Shown here in pieces: positions 6,055-8,178 of a stretch of DNA of 8,178 nucleotides. The stretch's first letter is position 1; each line of letters starts with the position of its first letter. Below the pieces are notes generated by a model. That model saw nothing but the letters and a program-made list of their open reading frames with translations. It had not been told where the DNA came from and searched no databases. Source of the stretch: Candidatus Poseidoniaceae archaeon (GTDB taxonomy: Archaea > Thermoplasmatota > Poseidoniia > Poseidoniales > Poseidoniaceae); assembly GCA_013329865.1 (NCBI GenBank), contig DUJJ01000099.1, positions 1 to 8,178 on the forward strand, written 5' to 3'. A program made the position numbers and the translations under genes.

Positions 6055-7308
6055 ATGAAGCATGACATTTTCTTCTCAATCAGTCAAACGCCAGATGTGA
6101 ATGGGGAAACCCCCACTGAGCGAGCCATGTTCGAAAATTACTTTCAACAACTGAAACACGCTGACACACTTGGCTTCGGCGTTGGTTGGATTGCTCAAGC
6201 ACATTTGTCGACTGAAACCCAAAAACTGAATTCTATGCCTGTAGTGCCTCATTGGCAGGGCGAAGTCGGCCTTTGTACTGATTTCCCACAATTAGCGCTG
6301 GAGAGTTTTCGTCAGACGAAACACATAGAAATCGGTTCTGCCGTAATTAGTATTCTTGCCAGTGGAGGTCCCATTGCACAGGCAGAAAGGATTGCCAACA
6401 CGGTGCAATTTCTGTCAATGTTGGATGAGCAAAGAAAACTACACGTCGGGTTTAGTGCTGGGAGATTTGAGTTCATGGCTAAACCATACGGTATCGCTCC
6501 GAGAAACAGTTGGGAAGCAATAGGCTGGAAACCCCTCAGAAGTCAGATTTTTCTTGAAGCAAGTGAAATTTTCTTGCGTTTATTGAATGGCGAAACCATC
6601 GCAAGTAGCGATATACGAGAGACCAGCTTAAGCAGAGAGAATTTCCGTAGTGATGAGGAGTGGGAAACATTTTATCAGGATTATAAATCCAACAACAACG
6701 ACGATGTTACATCGAAAATAACGATTCCAAACCGGTATAATTTTGAACAAATATCGATAATTCCACAGCAGTGGAACCGAGACCAATTACAGTTAGTTGC
6801 GGGGACACATGACCCAATTGCCCAAACATTTGTCAATACAATAATGCCTGTGAGAGTATTTAATTTGTCGATAACATCAGCCGATATCATCAATGATACT
6901 CATGACCGAATGAGCCAGAGTTACCATCCAGCAGGTGGGGTCTGGCATCGGAGTTTTATGCCGAGAACCAGTTTCGTATTCATTAATGATGAACCCGGTT
7001 TGACCAGTGCAGAACAAAGCCAGGCCGCATCAAAGGAGGCTGAACAAGCCTTACAGGCTTACTGGAATGCTCTCGAGGGGACAATAGATCCGGAAAAAGT
7101 CACTAAAGCAGCCAATAACGCACTTATTGGCAACCCCGACGAGATTGCTGAGCAAATTCTGGCTAGATTTGATCCCGAGGATACCATAATGGCGTGGTTT
7201 GATTTCTTTAATCACGATAGTGATAGAGTTTGTCGAAACATGACAGCATATATGTCAAAAGTAGTTCCGCATGTAGAGCGAATATTGGAGGCTAGAAATG
7301 AGCGATAG
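6055..7308 (+). CDS. Luciferase-like flavin-dependent oxidoreductase (LLM class)
   Basis: A 417-residue TIM-barrel protein of the bacterial luciferase-like family, which uses reduced FMN or F420 to oxidise varied small molecules. Seen: the N-terminal strand HDIFFSIS (3-10); ADTLGFGVGWIAQAHL (36-51), matching the family block that usually ends in E-H-H/N; AQAERIANTVQFLSMLDEQR (108-127); VGFSAGRFEF (131-140), the family's glycine-rich strand; and the C-terminal block NALIGNPDEIAEQIL (355-369). The segment at about 185-240, between two barrel parts, is long, charged and asparagine-rich; its role is unknown. The length suits the larger luciferase-type branch. Substrate and cofactor cannot be assigned. 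The stop codon lies inside the next gene, so the two proteins are probably made together. Confidence 0.9.
   Translation: MKHDIFFSISQTPDVNGETPTERAMFENYFQQLKHADTLGFGVGWIAQAHLSTETQKLNSMPVVPHWQGEVGLCTDFPQLALESFRQTKHIEIGSAVISILASGGPIAQAERIANTVQFLSMLDEQRKLHVGFSAGRFEFMAKPYGIAPRNSWEAIGWKPLRSQIFLEASEIFLRLLNGETIASSDIRETSLSRENFRSDEEWETFYQDYKSNNNDDVTSKITIPNRYNFEQISIIPQQWNRDQLQLVAGTHDPIAQTFVNTIMPVRVFNLSITSADIINDTHDRMSQSYHPAGGVWHRSFMPRTSFVFINDEPGLTSAEQSQAASKEAEQALQAYWNALEGTIDPEKVTKAANNALIGNPDEIAEQILARFDPEDTIMAWFDFFNHDSDRVCRNMTAYMSKVVPHVERILEARNER
7287..7291 (+). promoter_or_regulatory. Strong Shine-Dalgarno inside the oxidoreductase gene
   Basis: GGAGG lies six bases before the ATG at 7298, within the last codons of the upstream gene. 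It decides the start of the asparaginase-family gene in favour of 7298 over the later in-frame ATG at 7352, and suggests coupled translation. Confidence 0.75.
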
Positions 7309-8178
7309 GCAAATACCATCTGCCATTGGTGACGGTAAACCTGGTAGTTCGATGTACCCTACCTCCTCAGTAGGGGAGACCGTCGAGGGTATCGCAACTG
7401 GCCGCCAGGTGGATTGGGAACCGCTTGTCGATTACCGGCGCAACGGGGTTTCTGAAACCACAATTCATGGTGCGGTAGCATGGTCACATGGTGATGAGGT
7501 AATCCACTCATTTGGCGGCAACGTCTTATGTTATGGTCGTTCGATGATGAAACCGTTCATGTTGAAAGCCTTCACAGAAGAATTAAGTGATGCAACTTGG
7601 GAACAAAAGGCAATCTCTGTGGCCTCTCATAACGGTGATACTGAACACGTAGCGGCTGCTCAATCACTGCTTTCCGAGGAAGAATGGCCGCTGATGCTGA
7701 CGCCTCTGGATGTGCCGTTGATTCAATTCGGCCGACAAGTTCGTCGACCAAGAAGGTGGTATCACACCTGTTCTGGAGAACATTCGGCAATCCTTCACGG
7801 GTGTCGAAAAAAAGGTTGGAATAGAGCTGGTTATACCTTACCGGGTCACCAGGTTTTTCAGGCCTATATGGAACAAATTAGGACTTACCTAGGCAAGGAT
7901 TGGCAGCCACTGAGAATTGCCAAGGACGGCTGTGGACTACCCACCGTATCGAACACCGTCGCTGAACTGGCGCAGATATATGCCGGCTTGGTTAGAGACA
8001 AAGATGATGATTGGATCTGGGAAGCGATGGTTAGACACCCAGACTTAGTTGGAGGTTTCAACCGCCTTGATTCAACAATTCTCAAAGCCGGAGAAGGTCG
8101 CGTTATTGCGAAAGAGGGAGCAGATGGCTTACTTGGTTTAGCAATTGAACATCCGGACTATCCTAAAGGCCTAGGTGT
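7298..8178 (+). CDS. Asparaginase II-family amidohydrolase (3' end cut by window)
   Basis: Open to the window edge: 293 codons are visible, and family length suggests several dozen more. It resembles the Rhizobium-type (asparaginase II) family, unrelated to E. coli asparaginases, which splits asparagine to aspartate and ammonia. Visible blocks: YRRNGVSE (46-53); RSMMKP with Ser82 and Lys85, the SxxK pair; ASHNGDTEHV (109-118) with Ser110; CSGEH with Cys158; DGCGLP with Cys212; RHPDLVGGFNRLDS (246-259); KEGADGLLG with Lys272. The usual CSGKH reads CSGEH here, so a lysine that contacts the metal site in the Rhizobium etli enzyme (from memory) is Glu161. About 45 residues precede the first conserved block, an N-terminal extension of unknown role. 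It overlaps the oxidoreductase gene by 11 bases. The true substrate may be asparagine or another amide. Confidence 0.88.
   Translation, partial: MSDRQIPSAIGDGKPGSSMYPTSSVGETVEGIATGRQVDWEPLVDYRRNGVSETTIHGAVAWSHGDEVIHSFGGNVLCYGRSMMKPFMLKAFTEELSDATWEQKAISVASHNGDTEHVAAAQSLLSEEEWPLMLTPLDVPLIQFGRQVRRPRRWYHTCSGEHSAILHGCRKKGWNRAGYTLPGHQVFQAYMEQIRTYLGKDWQPLRIAKDGCGLPTVSNTVAELAQIYAGLVRDKDDDWIWEAMVRHPDLVGGFNRLDSTILKAGEGRVIAKEGADGLLGLAIEHPDYPKGLG

Noticed and set aside
1..8178. CRISPR arrays, transposase genes, insertion-sequence ends and tandem repeats.
   Set aside because: No regularly spaced direct repeats, transposase-like frame or paired terminal repeats were seen by eye.

Overview
The window looks like a piece of a marine euryarchaeal genome, most plausibly Marine Group II/III (Poseidoniales-like). 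The strongest evidence is the first gene, an aspartyl-tRNA synthetase of the compact archaeal/eukaryotic type: no bacterial GAD insertion, RHLNEF in motif 2, and a LFPRDRKR C-terminus. GC content looks to be in the low-to-mid 40s by eye. Shine-Dalgarno sites are strong for some genes and absent for others, as expected in an archaeon that mixes leaderless and leadered transcripts. The lineage within Archaea is inference.

Layout: (1) 66-1472 (+), aspS. (2) 1473-1708, a short gap with a long-looped inverted repeat and a possible coding relic on the minus strand. (3) 1709-2438 (-), a probable two-gene unit: a compact cysteine glutathione-peroxidase-family protein followed by a small, very basic hypothetical protein. 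(4) 2518-4117 (+), an alpha/beta hydrolase and a short-chain dehydrogenase (SDR) relative whose catalytic Tyr and Lys are replaced, 37 bp apart. (5) 4119-5081 (-), a membrane-anchored or secreted DNase I-type nuclease, convergent with the SDR gene with one base between the two stop codons. (6) 5167 to the window end (+), a TPR-repeat protein, a luciferase-like flavin oxidoreductase, and the first 293 codons of an asparaginase-II-family protein. The last two overlap by 11 bp and a GGAGG site lies inside the upstream gene.

Functionally, most of the window is housekeeping or accessory metabolism. The DNase I homologue is the standout: it keeps the animal DNase I catalytic residues, the structural disulfide pair and nearly all of a calcium site, behind an N-terminal hydrophobic anchor. 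It probably acts on DNA outside the cell, for scavenging or defence. The overlapping flavin oxidoreductase and asparaginase-like genes are probably co-expressed and may act on one nitrogen-containing substrate, but the substrate cannot be read from sequence. I see no CRISPR array, rRNA, convincing tRNA, insertion sequence or attachment site.
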